A stretch of 64,000 nucleotides of DNA from Agapanthus africanus (GCA_030015575.1 CM057340.1:754795632-754859631); one strand, 5' to 3'. Shown: positions 19,893-31,313, counted from the stretch's first letter. Translations and numbers: made by a program. Notes: a model not told the origin generated them from the sequence alone.

Positions 19893-21982
19893 TGTTGGAG
19901 ATAGTGCTCTCAAAGTCAATTATTGGATCGCAGGTACGTGATTGCGATGATTGAGACAGGACCTATACCGATATGACAGTCTTGCTCGAGATGATAGTAT
20001 GCTATCTGGTTTGTCTTTATCATCATATACATGCTTTAGTTCACTATTGCATGATGATAGAGCCCATAGGATTCTTGCTTGACTACCAGCAGTATGATGG
20101 CGATCATATACGTGGGAGCTGGGGTCTGAAAGCACATCCTTAAAGTGTCCCTAGTCATGAGAGTTTCGAGACAGGGCATCGATACTCCAGAGTAGACTAG
20201 TGTATACAGTCGAGACCCCGACGAGGGGCGATGGCCGGTCTCATAAGCCATTGGTGTTAGTTGGTTCACCTAAGATGTATACTGGTGCTCATTAGGTTAT
20301 AAGTACACCGGACAGGACTCGCCGGGAACATGCTAGTTGGTATTATACATATCGTCAGATAGCAGTTCCCTGGTGACATGTGTACAAGTTAGTTTGTCGA
20401 CCTGAGATCGTCATTTGTCTCGTGTGAGTTCCCACTGTGCTTAGATTACTACCCTACCACGCTCAAAGGAGTTGTGCAAATAGGTTTTAGTTGGGTACAG
20501 TTCCGAGCCACATGGAAGCAGTGAGCGGATCGTCGGGGATTCTTCTCTCCCGATATTGGGGGTGAGGTCGCCCTGTGTCTAGGAAAGCCATTACACAAAG
20601 CCCTCGGCCGAGGAAGAAGATTTACTGGTAGGTACTCCAGTAGTATCTCAGGGTGTTCTGGGCCACTCTCTGACACGACTTATACCGCTAATGGGGGTCT
20701 GACGTTACCAGCCCCCTAGGCAGATATGCGATACTCATAGACGAACGGACCGGACTGTATGTATATTGTCACTGTTAGGCTCAGTAGGGTTTATGAGATG
20801 AGTTCGCTCGTCAGCTTCCCTTCCAATCAATACATAGGCAAACCGTTACGTACAGCTTGTACCTCTGACGTGCTAGAGGTTATACCCAGTGCCAGTGTGT
20901 TGATGAGTCATTAGAGTCCCCCCACAGATACTTTCCCAAGTTCGGGCGAAACGTTGTAGAGGCCATATGGGTTTATGGCAAGGTTCAGAAAATGCAGTGC
21001 GTTTTCTCACGTGTCATTTTTCGGGCAGATAATACTGGTCGGCTTTGGTTTAAGCCGAATCCGAGTATTATACTGTATAGATATAATATCTTTGTCTCAG
21101 ATGCATTTGTATTCAGTCGTAATACAAATGTGGGTATGTTTATACTGATACGGGGTTGTCCTGAAATTCGTTTCAGGATCACTTTTGGAAGTTGCCAGTT
21201 TCCAGTTTTCTATCAGCCGTATTTAACATTCGGTTAAATACGGATTTATCTTTTCTTGAGATGAGTGTAGAAGTTTCTAGAGACTTCTAGAAGGTGGTGA
21301 CTAGGTTCATGCATCTTTGTGACTCATTAGTGCATTTAATGATGTTTGATGACAAGTTTAGTGATTCATCACTTGCATTAATTATGTTCATACTAGGTGT
21401 TCTTTGACTCATGCTTTTTACTCAGTGCTAATGGTCACCACTTCCCTCCTACACTCACCCCCCTCCTTGATAAATATGGCCGGTCCCTCTCTTATGGGAA
21501 TGTATGGTTGTTCATTTGAAAAGATATAAGTTTTGGTGCATAGAAATTAGATGTGATCGGTTTCACTTTTCACCCGATCCAAAAGGCAACTTCATTAACC
21601 GTTCGTCCATAGTTTTGGACGTAACGAGACAAAGTGTTCTACTCATTCTCTACATTATCTTGTCGTCTCTTTTAGCAAACTTGACGATCGAGTTGCCTCG
21701 GTTCAGAGGCAGGAGCCCGTTTAAAGATCCGTCGACATGGTGCCACCTTGACGACGAGACTGGAGATTCAGGAGATCGGAGCAACCGCAACAAAGCGTGG
21801 GATGATGGTTGAAGACCGAAGGACTCGGATCGTTCGGTATAACTCTTCTACCCACTTTGTAGTTAGTTAGTTTAGCTTTAATGGCAGATCCGGGTTATAG
21901 TACGCGATAGCGCCAGTTGTAAAAAGTTTTTGTTCCGCATTTGGCGTCTGTTAGACGGCCGGGGCGCTACCGTGGACTTACA
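19893..21982 (+). repeat. C 3' LTR (2090 bp)
   Basis: Direct repeat of 12391-14462 with TG/CA ends, followed by the GGCTT target duplication at 21983-21987. The few differences from the 5' LTR show C is younger than the heavily mutated elements around it. Confidence 0.95.
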
Positions 21983-22951
21983 GGCTTTTTGCGGCCTCCT
22001 TTTCTTTTGAGTGATTGACGTTGAGGGAGCCGCTGCAGTGGGCACCCAGCCAGCTGTTGCTTTTCCTGGCTTAACAGAGTAGTCCTTCTCCTGCTGAACC
22101 TTCATCTTTTTCTGTCGACGGAGATAATCTTGATCCATCACGGAGTTTTGGACTTGTCGCCAGACTTTATAAATTTTGGAGGACAGACGTTGAGGAGGTT
22201 GCTCCGGCTTCTCCTCTGTGACATTCTTCACAAGTGAAGGAGTTCTTTTTAGCACGGCAGTCGGAGAGTTTTTTCGAACCCTCCTAAGCGGTTCGAAGCT
22301 GTTCCCAGTTGGAACAACGGCATCAACTCCCACCATCGGAGCTGGCGGAGTTAGCCCAGAGGGGGGGTTGCCCCCAGCTTTTCTTACCCGGCGCCAGTGA
22401 CGACGACGAACCTGTCATGTGATTGGAGTTGGTTTAGCCGTAGGGGTGACCTCCTCATGCCCCCTGTGTTGGTCAAAATCTGCTGGTACCAGCCTTTTAA
22501 AGACCGACGTCCGTTGAATGGGGACGGCCAACCTGTCAAAAGCAGACTTCCGAGCAGGGGAAACAACCTTGGTGATTTCGCCTGAAACTGGAGCAGGGAT
22601 AGCTGTCCGGTTTGGGATAACATCTTCTGGTATTGCTGGCTTTTTCATAGGCCCGTTGGAGCTCTGACCAAGCCTGTTAAAAACCGAGGCAGTGGAGTTG
22701 GGCGACCCGTTGAGAGGGACCGCGGCAGTGGTAAGTCGATCAAATACCGACTTCTTTGGGGCTTCTTGCAACGTCATTGGGGCATTGAAGCTCATCGGTG
22801 GGAGCATGGTCCCGAAGAATAGTCCAGTGGTGGCTTGAGTTACCCGTTCCACTGGCATCTTGAAAAGAGAGGCCACTTGGGGCCCGTAAGTCACTTCTCC
22901 AGCAGGAACGGAGCGAGAGTTGCAGTTGCAGGTAGTGTATTTTGAAGCCAT
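21983..22951 (-). pseudogene. B gag, N-terminal part
   Basis: Starts MASKYTTCNCNSRSVPAGE at 22951, matching D's MAST...CNCNSR at 45133, which supports the start. The frame is open except for a TGA at 22415 (Arg codon in D). It carries a repeated short motif, SVFDRL, SVFNRL, SAFDRL, SVFKRL, spaced 15-60 residues, then RRRHWRRVRK and PEQPPQRLSSKIYKVWR. No enzymatic domain is present. It is cut by C after KKRRPQKA, and the reading resumes at 12390 in B's other part. Confidence 0.82.
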
Positions 22952-23076
22952 TGATCTTCAGTTTTCTGCTCGGAGCAAGACACCAAATCTTAGTACCTCG
23001 AATCCACATGCAACCACAGCAAACCACGATTTGTTCGCGAACACGACACACGAAGTGTGGAGTGGAAAAAGGAAAA

Positions 23077-23098
23077 GGTCCCACCGGGCGTACCAGAA
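23077..23098 (-). other. B primer binding site (probable)
   Basis: On the minus strand the 5' LTR ends ...GAACA, then GAT and TTCTGGTACGCCCGGTGGG. D has the same block at 45259-45280. Position next to the LTR and conservation suggest a PBS starting at TGG. I could not match it to a specific tRNA. Confidence 0.5.
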
Positions 23099-23100
23099 TC

Positions 23101-25384
23101 TGTTCCCCTCCGAACGGCGGCCAAGACGACGTAGGGACGTCTTGCCTGAGATTCGGGGCAGATGCTATTTGGTTTTATCCGTCCACCTCTCCGAAGATGC
23201 CAAGTTGATTTATAGCACCGTGTATTGGAGGTTTAGACGGATGCGGCCGATGTAGCAGACTTCGTCAGATTCCCCCTCGCTTGAGGGGTTTTTGATTGTG
23301 GGGACGCTCTTCCCTGCAGGCGCAAGCTCCTGCAGTTAATTACGCTACCGCATCGCGGTAACAACTTTCTCCTTCTCCAGAATTTCACTTTGTGTCGTAT
23401 GTGTTTATTTTGTTTGTGGTTGCCCGTGGATTGTATACGGAGACTAATTTATGTCGTCGCCCGTAGGACATGGATTAGTCCAAATCCGTATTTTCTTAGA
23501 TTTGGGTTTGGGGTTTTGGTTTGAGGATACGTTAGCCATATTTGAGGCTAAGATCGACTCAAACGTTTGTTAAGGATACGTTGGTCCAGTTTGAGACTAA
23601 GATCAACTTAACGGGATCGTTTAGATCGACAAAAGAGCATTTGGGCTCCATTGTTCCAGTTTAGGGACATAGTGGTCCATTTAATATATGGCTGTCAGGA
23701 CCCGTCACCTCTCTGACGACGTTGAAGGATTACAACGACATGTGTCAGAGGAGCTCGGAGATGTACCCTTGAACTAAACTTGATTGAAGGTTTAAGGATA
23801 CGTTAGCCATATTTGAGGCTAAGATCAACTTAAACGGGATCGTTTAGATTCGATAAAAGAGCGTTTGGGCTCTATTGTGCCAGTTTAGGGACATGGTGGT
23901 CCGTTGCCAGTTTAGGGATATGGCGGTCCATTGAATTTGTGGCCGTCGGGACCCGTCGCCTCTCTGACGTCGTTGAAGGATTACAACGATAGGTGTCAGA
24001 GGAGTTCGGAGATGTGCCCTTGAGCCGGATGTAAATTGATTTAAGAGAGCAGTCTTGCTCAGTCAATTTAATTTGAGGACTTACGGCCATGATTGGGCTA
24101 AGTCCAGTTGAATATTCAACGTTTTATTTATCTTTGGCTTATTTGGCATGTGCTAGGGCTTTGCCCCTGCACTGCATTTTATTTTGGCCTGCTAGGCCTT
24201 TTTGATTTGAGCTCTGTCCCTTTTTAAATGATGCAGAGTATCTGTTTTTATTTGGGCTCTGCATGGCATTTTATTAGGCCTGTTAGGCCCTTTTTAATTG
24301 GGCTTGGCCCTTCTGCAGTGCATTAATCAAACTGACAGTGGCCACATGGCCTGTAAGGCGCTTTGCGCCAATTATTGAGCGCAAGCGCATGTAGAGGTGA
24401 CACGTGTCACGCTCTGGTGAGCGCAAGCGCAGTGCGCTGCGCTGTTGCGCTGCTGACACGTGGCGCGCTCTGGTGAGTTGCACCAATTTCAGAGAGCAAT
24501 GCTCTATCTTAAAAGCACATAGCGCAAGTTATTCTGGTGCTGACACGTGGTGCTCTCTGGTGACTTGCGCCAACCCGGGAGCGCAACAGTGCAGATTTGC
24601 AAGTGCAAAGAACTGTTTTAATATCTTGATCCAATTTTGGATTCAAGAAAAGAATCTTTAAGATTCCAGAACCAATGGTTCATAAAAAGGCAATGCCTTT
24701 GTTATTTATTACATTTTTTTATTGAAGATTCTTGATCTTGTTCTTAGATCAATGATCTATTCAGAAGAAATTCTTCTTTTTATAAAGGTTTTACCTTCTT
24801 TTTCCTTTTTGAATTCTTCTCAAAATTCTTTAGAGTTCTCTCTTTATTTCTGTGTTTCTCTATTTCTCTCTATGTTGTGTGTTTTGGATTTTGGGGTCTA
24901 GGAGCCTTTATATAGTGCCCATTAATTTGTTAAATTCGTTAAAGAGATCATTCTCTGAGTGATTTGGGGATTTTTCCCCACCGTTGGATCTTTGATCCAA
25001 GGGCTTTTGTTTTACAGAAGACAATCTTCTTATTTTAACAAGAACAGAAAGATTTTACTGGAATTTTAATTCGGTTTGGCGCAAACGCTCCTACGCTTGA
25101 CACGTGTTGCGCAGCGCAGAGCGCAGCGCAGCTGCGCTAGCGCAAGTGCGCCGCCACGTGTCGCACAGCGCAGAGCGCAAGTCAGCTGAAGCGTTGCTTC
25201 TTTAATTTTTATTTTAAACGGAGCCTTGCTCTGATTGGGTGCGCTGCCCCGGGCGCAGTGCTCCATGCGCTGGTGTGTCTGATTTTGACACGTGGCGCGT
25301 TGCGCGCAGCGCAAGCAATCTGAAGCGTTGCTTCGTTTCCCGCCTTAGAATTTGAACAGAGTTTTGCTCTGATTGGGGTAAACA
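23101..25384 (-). repeat. B 5' LTR (2284 bp)
   Basis: Direct repeat of 2784-5121. It keeps the TATA box (minus strand, near 24910), the micro-hairpin run (about 24650-24800) and the G-boxes. It has fewer GGAC-N6-GTCC units than the other LTR. Confidence 0.9.
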
Positions 25385-26625
25385 GTGCCCTTCAAACAAA
25401 CTGCTCGACTAGCCCAGTTTTACAATAAGATTTGGGACGTTCCCGGGACTCAGCAAAAAATGCCAAACGGGAGGATGGAGATGACTGGGCTTGGATACGT
25501 TCGGTCTAAGAAACGGGAGCGATTCCATAGCTGCCATATTATAAATGACTCCGGAGAAGAAGGGAATGCTTTTCCAGATAGCGCCGATATCGAGCCAAAG
25601 CGGGATTCCACCGTAAAAATGCCAAGCCCTTCATTTGAAGAACAAATTGACAAGCTAATAAGGGAAGCTGGTCAAAAGGTTCAGGATGACCACAGCCGCG
25701 AAATGACCATTTACAAGAAAGCCAGAACGCAACGTCTCATTCAGCGGGCTATGGAGGATGACGATGCCCTTCACCCTTAGCCCACTATGTGCTCTCGTGG
25801 CAAGGAAAAAGCCCGACGCAGAAGCAATAACAAGGTGAAGAAATGGAATAACATTCAAAAACAGCGAAGCGAATCCAAAAATCCATGAGATCGAGAAAAA
25901 GTCAGCTGGAATCCGTCTCTTATGAAGAAGATGGATCGGGAATACTCTTTCCCTCAAGACAAGACAAGGAAAATATTCGATCTTGTCATGAAGCATCAAA
26001 TGATGACGCTCCCGGAGTCTCGGTACCCCGAACAGATAAACGAGGTCCATCACCCGGATTATTGCTCCTACCACCGAGTAATAGGACATCATCTTGAAGA
26101 CTGCTTCACCTTTAAAGACCGGGTCGAAGACCAGTATCAGCAAGGTAGGTTTGCTCTATCCGACAGTTGGAGGGTATCCCCACCATGAAAGCATGAGCCA
26201 AAAGCAACCTATATTACGAGGGTAGGTCCAGATCAACATCGAGCTTGGAAACGAACTCGTACCTGCCACGTGATAACATTCTCAAAGAAGGGGGAGCATG
26301 AGAATATGGACGACATTTCCCACTGCTTCGCAGATGAGGATGAGAACGAGGTAATCTTAAGATTTCCACCGGCGCCAAAAGAGCTGGAAGATGGGATACG
26401 TACCACGGCCGATGATCTGAGGAAAATTGACTTAGGGGCGGAAAACGATCCAAGGCCAACGTTCGTCAGTGAGCTGTTGTTTGAAATACAGGTGGCCACA
26501 CTAAAGGAAGTACTTATGCAGTATAAAGATTGTTTTGCATGGAACTACTCCAAGATGCTGGGACTAGATCCAGAAATAGCTGTGCATAAACTGGCGATAT
26601 CACCGAACGTCAAACCAGTCAAATA
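25385..26625 (+). pseudogene. A protease-RT linker, second half, with third CHHC knuckle
   Basis: Resumes A after B. 25385-25780 gives VPFKQTARLAQFYNKIWDVPGTQ then PSPSFEEQIDKLIREAGQKVQDDHSREM, a likely helix. 25922-26188 repeats the gag module: REYSFPQDKTRKIFDL, then YCSYHRVIGHHLEDC (C-x2-H-x4-H-x4-C) and FKDRVEDQYQQGRFALSDSWRVSPP. 26270-26625 leads into RT with NDPRPTFVSELL and KDCFAWNYSKMLGLDPEIAVHKL, the usual Tat lead-in. Stops at about 25778, 25888, 26186 and 26623 break it. D has the matching part at 38882-40350. Confidence 0.83.
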
Positions 26626-27749
26626 GGCGCCAAGAAGAATGCGTCTCGAACTCGAGATGAGCATCAATGTCGAAGTCAAGAAACTAATCGACTCTGGCTT
26701 CTTCCTATAAGTTTAATATCCTGACTGGATCGCCAACATTATCCCAGTAATGAAGAAAAATGGGATAGTACGCATCTGCGTGGGCTTTCGGGACCTCAAT
26801 AAAGCTTGTCCAAAGGATGACTTCTCCGTACCGGTTACCGAGCTGATGATAGATAAAACGTCCCCTCATAAAGTCTTCTCCTTCATAAACTGATCTTATA
26901 CTATAATCAAATAAAAATGCATCCCGAAGACCAAAAGCACACCGCCTTCCGGACTCCGCTTGGCATATTCTGCTAAAAGGTGATGCCCTTTGGCTTGAAG
27001 AACGCAGGCGCTACATATCAGAGGACTATGACAAAGATCTTTGATGACCTCATCTTTGAAATCGTTGAATGTTATATTAACAACCTTGTGGTGAAAAGCA
27101 AATTGTATGAGGAGCATTGGGAACATTTGAAAATAGTGTTCCAGCGTCTTCGGAAATATAATCTGAATATGAACCCCCTGAAGTGTGCAATTGGAGTCTC
27201 CTCAGGTAAGTTCCTAGGCTTCATCATACGACACCGAGGCATCGAAATAGACCGATCAAATATCAAAGCGATTATGGAAATGCCCTCGCCAAGAACTCTC
27301 AAACAATTACGGTCTCTCCAAGAAAAGCTCGCATATATCCGACGGTTCATAGACAATCTATCCGGAAAATGCCACCCCTACAGTTATCTAATGAAGAAAA
27401 GGACCCCGTTCGTTTGGGGTCGTAAATACCAAGGTGCATTGGACGAAATCAAGCAATATATGCAGAACCCGCCGGTGGTGACCGCCCCGGTCAAGGGAAA
27501 GCCCCTCATCCTGTACACAACAGCCCTTGAAGATTCTTTTGGCATGCTATGGGCACAGGAGAACGATCAAGGAAAAGAGAGAGCTCTCTACTATTTGAGT
27601 CGAGTCTTTCTGGGGGTAGAAAATAACTACTCCCCCATTGAAAAGCATTGTCTGGCACTGATCTTCGCGATAATGAATCTTCGACATTATACCTTAGCGC
27701 ATGAGGTCCATCTCATATCGAAGGTGGATCCTCTCAAATATTTGATGTC
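26626..27749 (+). pseudogene. A reverse transcriptase and start of RNase H
   Basis: RT fingers appear as NGIVRICVGFRDLNKACPKDDF (about 26758-26824), with Gly replacing the Asp of D's VDFRDLN. The FMDGSSGYNQ catalytic block has decayed to a stop. The YIDD active site reads YINN (about 27073), both Asp lost by G-to-A changes. The region after it is open (26980-27749) through GVSSGKFLGFIIRHRGIEI and the first RNase H (YYLSRVFLG, HCLALIF) to KVDPLKYLM, where D begins. This copy cannot encode a working polymerase. Confidence 0.88.
27745..27749 (+). repeat. D target-site duplication, left
   Basis: ATGTC before D's LTR start TGTTTACC. The identical ATGTC follows D at 48787-48791. Joining the flanks restores the KYLM-S-R-A-I-L reading of A. 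Confidence 0.95.
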
Positions 27750-28305
27750 TGTTTACCGCCGGAAACCGGGAAGATGAATGTCTTGCCTGAATCTGGGGGC
27801 AGATGCTAATTGGTGCTGTCCGTCCTCCTCTCCGAAGATGCCAAGTTGATTTATGGCACCATGTATCGAAGGTCTAAACGGATGCGGCCGATATAGCAGA
27901 CTTCGTCAGATTCCCCCTCGTTTGAGGGGTTTTTGATTGTGAGGACGCTCTTCCCTGCAGGCGCAAGCCCCTGCAGTTAATTACGCTATCATATCGCGGT
28001 AACCACTTTCTCCTTCTCCAGATGGTCACTTCATATCGTGGTGTGTTTGTTTTGTTTGTGGTTTCCCGTGGATTGTATACGGAGACTAATTTATGTTGTC
28101 GCCCGTAGGACGTGGATTAGTCCAAATCCGTATCTTCTTAGATTTGGGTTTTGGGATTTGGTTTAAGGATTCGTTAGTTTCATTTGAGACTAAGATCAAC
28201 TTAAACGTTTGTTAAGGATACGTTAGTCTAATTTCTAGACTAAGATCTACTTAATGGGATCATTTAGATCCAACAAGAGAGCATTTGGATTCTATTGTTT
28301 AGTTT

Positions 28306-28540
28306 GGGGACATTGCGGTCAGTTAGTTTAAGGACATTACGGTCCAGGTTAAGTACATCGTAGTCCATGAGTTTAAGGACCCCGCAGTCCGGTTTAGAGA
28401 CATCGTAGTCTATAAGGTTTGAGGACATCGTAGTCCATGAGTTTAAGGACCCTACAGTCCGGTTTAGAAACATCGTAGTCTTTAAGGTTTAAGGACATCG
28501 TAGTCCATGAGTTTAAGGACCCCACAGTCCGTAGAAATGT
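28306..28540. repeat. GGAC-N6-GTCC array in D LTR
   Basis: About ten dyads in 235 bp: GGACATTACGGTCC, GGACCCCGCAGTCC, GGACATCGTAGTCC, GGACCCTACAGTCC and so on. Some units read AGAC-N6-GTCT, where both arms changed together. The right LTR has the same array at 45835-46075. Confidence 0.85.
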
Positions 28541-28897
28541 GTGGTTGTCGGGACCTGTCACCTCTTTGAAGACGTTGAAGGATTACAACGACAGATATCA
28601 GAGGAGTAAAGAGATGAACCCTCGAACCGGATGTAGATTGATTGGAAAATTTATAGCCCAGTTTGGGACTAAGATTTGTTGAATATTCATGAGCAGATGG
28701 GCTCAGTTCAATATTAGTTGAGGACTTACAACCAATGTTGGGCTAAGTCCAATTAAAATGTTTAACATTTTATCGCTCTGGCTGTTGAGCCTTTATTTGG
28801 GCTTGGCCCTTTTAATAATGCTAAGCATTGGGTTTTGACATCTTTTGTCTTGTATTGAATGCATAGCATTCATCAGAACAATGTGTATTCTGACAGT

Positions 28898-28911
28898 GCG
28901 CCACGTGGCGC
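28898..28911. promoter_or_regulatory. First of seven G-boxes in D LTR
   Basis: GCGCCACGTGGCGC, a 14-bp palindrome around CACGTG. Others lie at 28977, 29074, 29161, 29906, 29961 and 31155, most as GACACGTGGC. Such sites bind bZIP/bHLH factors in plants. Activity here is inferred. Confidence 0.5.
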
Positions 28912-29249
28912 TCCAGGCGCTTTGCGCCAATCAAAGAGCGTATAGCGCTTCTGTAGGGTAGCGCGCGCGAAGATAACACGTGTTGCGCTTAGCACTAAGC
29001 GCTAGTTTATTAGCGCATTGCGCTTTTAATTTATGAGCGCTTTGCGCTGATTTAATGGCGCACCAGTGGGTGACACGTGGCGTGTTTGGCGCTGAGAACC
29101 GGTCCATGGGCACAGTGCGCTGTCTCATAAGTGCAAAGCGCAAGCTGTGTCTATGGTTGACACGTGGCATGCTTTGGCGCTGAGCGCCGGTCCAATTAGT
29201 GCAAAAGCGCAGTTCATGAGTGTAAGGCACTTTTCAATAGCGCAAAGCG

Positions 29250-29870
29250 CATTTGATCAAATTTATGATCAGAGAACAAGTTTATGTTATCCTTTTAAAG
29301 GAGGCCTTGCCTCAAGGTCCAAGAACAAAAGTTCTTATTTATAAAAAGACACTGCCTTTGTAGATCAATGATCTGTAAATGAAGTAAATACTTCTTTTGT
29401 TTTTATGATGGGATCTTTTGATCTCTTTTTATTAAAGACCCTGGTCTTTTATAGATCTATGATCTTTTTTAGAAGATAGTTCTTCCTTTCATGAGATGAT
29501 TTCATCTCTGTGTTCAAGAATCATGTTCTTTACCTTGAAGAAATGATCTTCTTTTGCTAAAAGCTTGCTTTTCTTTCTTTGAGTTTTCTCAAAATTTGTA
29601 GGGGGTTTCTCTATATCAGACTTGAAGTTTTGGGGCCTTTATATAGGACAAATTGATTTGATAAATCAGTTAAAGAGATCTTTCTCTGATTGATTTAGGA
29701 ATTTTTCCCACCGTTGGATCTTTGATCCTAAGGCTTCTGTTTTGCAGAAGATAATCTTCTTGTTTTAATAAAATTGGCAAGATCTTTCCATAACAGAATT
29801 TTAGTTCTGATTAATTAAAAATTTATTATTAGATCTTTTGATCTAACGGTGGGGAATTCTTAATTCCAGC
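29250..29870. repeat. Run of micro-hairpins in D LTR
   Basis: Perfect inverted repeats in succession: GAGGC/GCCTC (29301-29313), AAGAAC/GTTCTT (29321-29336), GAAGTA/TACTTC (about 29377-29391), AAAGACC/GGTCTTT (29434-29449), GAGATGA/TCATCTC (29493-29508), AAGAA/TTCTT (29516-29530), TTTGAG/CTCAAA (29578-29593), GGATC/GATCC (29716-29728), AGAAGAT/ATCTTCT (29746-29760), TTAGATC/GATCTAA (29829-29846), GGAATT/AATTCC (29853-29867). Loops are 1-6 nt. The other LTR repeats them. Confidence 0.88.
29636..29647 (-). promoter_or_regulatory. D 3' LTR TATA box
   Basis: Minus strand CCTATATAAAGGCCCC, the same box as in B. D's other LTR lacks it: a 50-bp segment between two ATCAG repeats (29615 and 29665 here) is missing there. 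Confidence 0.65.
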
Positions 29871-30174
29871 ACTGGCGCACCTTGCGCTGGCGCACCTACG
29901 TTCGACACGTGGCGCGCAGCGTAGAGCGCAGCGCAACTGCGCTAGCGCACCCGTGTTTGACACGTGGCGCGCAGCGCAGAGCGCTGGATCTGAAGCGTTG
30001 CTTCAACAGAGGTGTCTTTTCACCTCTCTTTTTAAGTCAAACTTGTGTTCCCCGGAACTTTCATTTCCCAAGTTTTGGAAATAGCTCCGCTGTGCACAAA
30101 GTTTTCTGTGTCTAGTCTTTATAACTCGAAGCAAAGCTTCTTTCTTTTCTCATCTCCAAAGAACCCTCTCAATT

Positions 30175-30704
30175 ATGGCTTGTAACTGCCCACATGCTCG
30201 TCGACAACCGTGGGAAGTGCCCATTCAGGACATTGTTCCTCGTTTGCTGCGCGCTTGGTAGATCCTTCTCTTACAGATGACCAATGCGACGCAGCGCTGT
30301 ACGAGCTCTTGACTTGTATAGGGTCTCCTCTCCCCCCACACTCTATTTGGTTTCGGATGATCCTTGCGTCTGTGCTTGCTGATATTCCCCCTCCTCCAGC
30401 AGAGATGTCCTCGGCAATACTTGATGCTGCTGAGGACAAGATCGAGTGCTTCTTCGAGGCGCATTTGATCACTGAAGCCCTGAGGGATTGCTCTGTCCAC
30501 TTGCTGAGCCAGATACGGGCTCGTTGAGTCGTTATCTCCACTTTCTCTGGTGAGTGCGGCGTTGATCGATGGATGGCTACTCCTCGAGAGGATCGCCGTT
30601 TCGACATGGTGGAGAAGACGGAGAGGGAACTGGACAATCTTCTCCTTAACTTTGCGAACCCCTGTCCTTTTGATCCCATGTTTGTTGATCTGTTTTCAAT
30701 GTAA
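30175..30704 (+). pseudogene. ORF in D 3' LTR, antisense to gag
   Basis: Copy of the 176-codon ORF of the right LTR (47647-48177), starting MACNCPHARRQPWEVPIQD. One T is missing in CCTCGTTTGCTGCG (about 30240), which shifts the frame, and CGTTGAGTC gives a TGA near 30525. It keeps the Trp codon (TGG, about 30571) that is a stop in the right LTR. Shares LDAAEDK, an RD...LL.Q pattern and NPCP with the internal aORF, so the two are distant paralogues. No known domain is recognised. Confidence 0.7.
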
Positions 30705-31124
30705 TAATAAAAAGATGTTTTAATTAAGTATTTTATTATCCGCTACGTGTTTCTTTGTTTTTAATTCTTTGTTATTCCTCTGTAAGGTATTTATGCGCTG
30801 CATAATTTAACTTGCTATAATCAGGTGTAAGTAATTCTTGTAAGGATGAAGCGCTTCTGGCGTTTAGCGCTTCTGGCGCATAGCGCTCTCGTGCTTTGCA
30901 TGTGGGCACCATTTCAGAGTCTTTGACTCTTATTGCAGGCGCATTTGATGTTAGCATTTTTCATGAAGCGTTACTTCGCTTTCCAATCTTGGAAACAGAG
31001 CTTTGCTCTAATTTGAGGTGCGCAGCACAGAACACAGCGCAACTGCGCTAACGCACCCGTGTTTGATACGTGGCGCGCGGCACGCCTAGCGCTAGCGCAC
31101 TCATGGTGCGCTGCCTAGAGTGCA
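30705..31124. other. D LTR segment between ORF and right repeat
   Basis: Non-coding. Contains a second copy of LTR-end-like text (TTTCCAATCTTGGAAACAG then AGCTTTGCTCT, about 30990) ahead of the true LTR end. This supports duplication of the U3 tip around the ORF. Confidence 0.5.
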
Positions 31125-31313
31125 GCGCAACTGCGCTAGCGCATCCGTGTCTGACACGTGGCGCGCAGCGCAGAGTGCTGGATCTGAAGCGTTGCTTCAG
31201 TTTTTGACTCTTGAGTTTTTAAACAGAGCTTTGCTCTGATTAGGGGAAGCAGAAGCGTCGTTTCATTTCCAATCTTGGAATTTGAACAGAGTTTTTCTCT
31301 GATTGGGGAAACA

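Larger units (their letters stand above)
12391..21982 (+). mobile_element. Element C: LARD-like LTR retrotransposon
   Basis: A 9592-bp element with LTRs at 12391-14462 and 19893-21982, ends TGTTGG...TTACA, PBS TGGTATCAGAGCC matching initiator tRNA-Met, and PPT AAGTGGGAGAT. The GGCTT duplication is perfect. No gag or pol domain is visible in its 5.4-kb interior in any frame, so it looks non-autonomous (LARD type). The PPT followed by TGTTGG resembles Ty1/copia elements, but the superfamily stays open. It inserted into B's gag. Confidence 0.92.
2784..25384 (-). mobile_element. Element B: gag-only Tat-type retrotransposon
   Basis: Bounded by two similar LTRs in direct orientation (2784-5121 and 23101-25384), both starting TGTTCCCC and ending GGGGTAAACA when read on the + strand. 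Minus-strand order: 5' LTR (right), PBS, gag, hairpin arrays, antisense extra ORF, PPT, 3' LTR (left). Flanks GTAAC (2779-2783) and GTGCC (25385-25389) each differ by one base from GTACC, the sequence at the homologous place in element D, so they look like a decayed 5-bp target duplication. PR, RT, RNase H and IN are absent, so B must have been moved in trans. Element C is inserted in its gag. Confidence 0.87.
29931..31199. repeat. ORF-bearing block with ~75-bp flanking direct repeats
   Basis: GCGCAACTGCGCTAGCGCA followed by CACGTGGCGCGCAGCG and GGATCTGAAGCGTTGCTTCA occurs at 29931-30005 and again at 31125-31199. The block between holds the LTR ORF. B's LTR has only one such stretch and no ORF, so D's extra 1.2 kb probably arose by duplication or recombination at this repeat. 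Confidence 0.65.
27750..31313 (-). repeat. D 3' LTR (3564 bp)
   Basis: Direct repeat of 45283-48786. Inverted ends TGTTTACC (left) and GGGGAAACA (right). It contains a GGAC-N6-GTCC array (28306-28540), seven CACGTG boxes, a long micro-hairpin run (28880-29870), the LTR TATA box at about 29636-29647 and an antisense ORF (30175-30704). It is about 1.2 kb longer than B's LTR because of the ORF-bearing block. Confidence 0.93.

Noticed and set aside
22397-23255. Several + strand frames across B's gag start and LTR
   Set aside because: Opposite to the gag frame and crossing the PBS/LTR boundary. No shared feature with D at the same place.
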